This document shows positions 62,468-64,000 of a stretch of DNA of 64,000 nt, one piece after another (the first letter of the stretch is position 1; every line of letters starts with the position of its first letter). The stretch lies in contig NC_069087.1 in the NCBI RefSeq assembly GCF_947172395.1, positions 17,986,889 through 18,050,888 on the forward strand, given 5' to 3'. The notes under the pieces are model-generated. The model had not been told where the DNA came from. It searched no databases and saw only the letters and a program-made list of their open reading frames with translations. This DNA is from Bicyclus anynana. Its lineage: Eukaryota > Arthropoda > Insecta > Lepidoptera > Nymphalidae. A program made the position numbers and the translations under genes.

Positions 62468-64000
62468 ATAAATATATTAAATAGATAGAAAAATAGTATA
62501 GTAGGTACCTATGTATGCTATTGTTTTCTTACCTTAAGTTGGCTCCTTGTTGAGGCGACTATTACTAAAAGTAAATCAGGTTGATTCACTTGGAAACAAA
62601 ATATTATGTTCCTGTCATTACACATATCTTAAGAATTGTCATGCCTCTTACACGTAGCAATCATAAACTGAATACTTTACGTTTTGATGTTATAATGTTT
62701 ATGGTATTGGTAGCAAGTACATTTTCTTTATCTTTGTCTGCTAATGCCCTTACAGACGATGGCGGAGCCAATTACATGAAACAGTGGTGCAGTTTTTTTA
62801 TATTAATACTTTAAAAATTGCCGGTGCATGTACAGACATTCGCAAACAGTACACCACCGCGAATCCGGTAAAAAACACGGTCCGATATCCGGTGAAAAAA
62901 ATCGAAGTCTACAAGCGCCCAAACACATCCTAGGGCTGGATACACGTTCTACAAAACGCGGCTTGACCTTGCCTATAATTTCACCGACAAGCAGCATCGT
63001 TGATTTACAATCCGGTCAAAAAAGTTGTGCAGATAGGTAATTATTAACTTTCCTAGAGGAGTTCACATCATCATTTGGTATACGTCTACTTTACGATACC
63101 AATATGTACCTATAGACGGATATTCTTGGACACTAAAAAAATACTATTTGTATATTGGTAAACATTACACACCAAGTAGGGCTGTAGGATAGATTACTGA
63201 CGTATTTGCAGTTCTCCTGTCAGTCTGTACACACTTTTACAGTCACCACTGCAACTACTGTCAATAAATTATTCCTAAATTGCAATTTACAGCCCCTTGC
63301 GCCTTTTACTGCTGATCAGCAGGCCGTAAACTGTCACCACATAAAAAAAATCAAAATCAAAAAACAATCACCATAATCCAGTAAAGATCGCGAGTCGTAA
63401 AAATTTTAACAACCTCAGTTTGACGACCTTTCCCTGTCTCTGTGTCAGCGCTGACGATATGTGGTATTCCGGGTTTGATTTCCAGTGAAATGATATTAAC
63501 TGTAATATTGGTCGACAAGTAGTATAAATTCATTTAAATTTTGAGTGTACCTATATTTGCAGTTGACGGAATCAGCAGATGGGGAATATTGTTGGGTAAA
63601 ATTAAATTAGTCTCGGTATACATTTAAAAACATGTGAGTTATTACATCAAGTGGCAGTGAATTTTATTTTTGGAGATGATCTAACATGGTTATTTAGTCT
63701 CTTAATCAATATGAAATTATAGGCTGCTTGCTTTTCTATAATAAACTTTAATTGTTCGTGTAATTTCCATAAAAAAAGGTCTTTTTTCCAAAAAATAATA
63801 AGGAAATTAGAGTTTGTAGCATTACTTATAATGAATAATCATTTAGTGAAAATATAAATTAATAAATAAAGTTACAAAATTGATAATAATTGTTATGATT
63901 TTTTGTAGATTGGATTTTTTGTATTTGATTATTTATTTTCTGAGATTTTTTTATTTGTCATCAGGATTTTCAATATTTACTGTAATAATAACTACAAACC
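62468..64000. other. AT-rich sequence with one GC-richer patch, no gene
   Basis: The patch 62820-63020 (CACCACCGCGAATCCGG) shows frames on both strands up to 77 codons without domains. The remainder is AT-rich and unrecognised. Confidence 0.3.

Noticed and set aside
62581..62814. 77-codon hydrophobic frame that could suggest a small membrane protein
   Set aside because: Isolated, AT-rich, with no family resemblance or splice context. The hydrophobicity is expected from T-rich codons.

Overview
This window looks like lepidopteran (moth or butterfly) non-coding DNA. It is AT-rich and holds many families typical of Lepidoptera: tRNA-derived SINEs ending in ATG-rich tails, 5'-truncated non-LTR retrotransposons of several clades, small Helitron-like elements ending in CTAG, a Penelope-like element and MITEs. 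I found no host protein-coding gene that I can support. The longest open frames all belong to transposable elements. The family assignments rest on recognisable protein motifs and sequence hallmarks, not on a database search.

Layout. At 1-5.1 kb there is a SINE, the first copy of an unusual composite inverted-repeat element (about 1817-2945), a LINE tail, Helitron-like copies and a 200-base assembly gap (4231-4430) with nearly the same block on both sides. At 5.3-6.5 kb lies a Penelope-like element with a GIY-YIG endonuclease, bounded by perfect 57-bp inverted repeats. From 6.5 to 32 kb, relics of at least five LINE types alternate with SINEs, MITEs and GC-richer repeat-free islands. From 32 to 45 kb the sequence is mostly AT-rich and unique, with SINE and LINE fragments, several islands and CTCF-like sites. 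At 45.7-46.7 kb a 5'-truncated jockey-type LINE sits in a 12-bp target-site duplication. From 49 to 61 kb there are three more composite elements (49063-50375, 54546-55836, 59421-60793), an R1-type endonuclease relic, and further SINEs. At 61.1-61.35 kb there is an alternating minisatellite. The rest is AT-rich.

How the parts work together. These are mobile elements interacting rather than a pathway. LINEs supply reverse transcriptase. Two SINE families share their 3' ends with a LINE family in the window, which suggests who mobilises them. Helitron-like elements and MITEs are nested inside LINEs, and one SINE sits inside another. The strongest candidate for something undescribed is the composite element: AACCGACTTCC terminal inverted repeats, a homopolymer tract, a 130-bp-period minisatellite and a long internal fold-back arm. 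It has four copies and one internal-deletion derivative here. Between the repeats, GC-richer islands carry Hox/Exd-like, TTTACGA and CTCF-like motifs, and there is one exon-like segment. Together these suggest an intron or regulatory desert around a developmental gene. That last point is inference.
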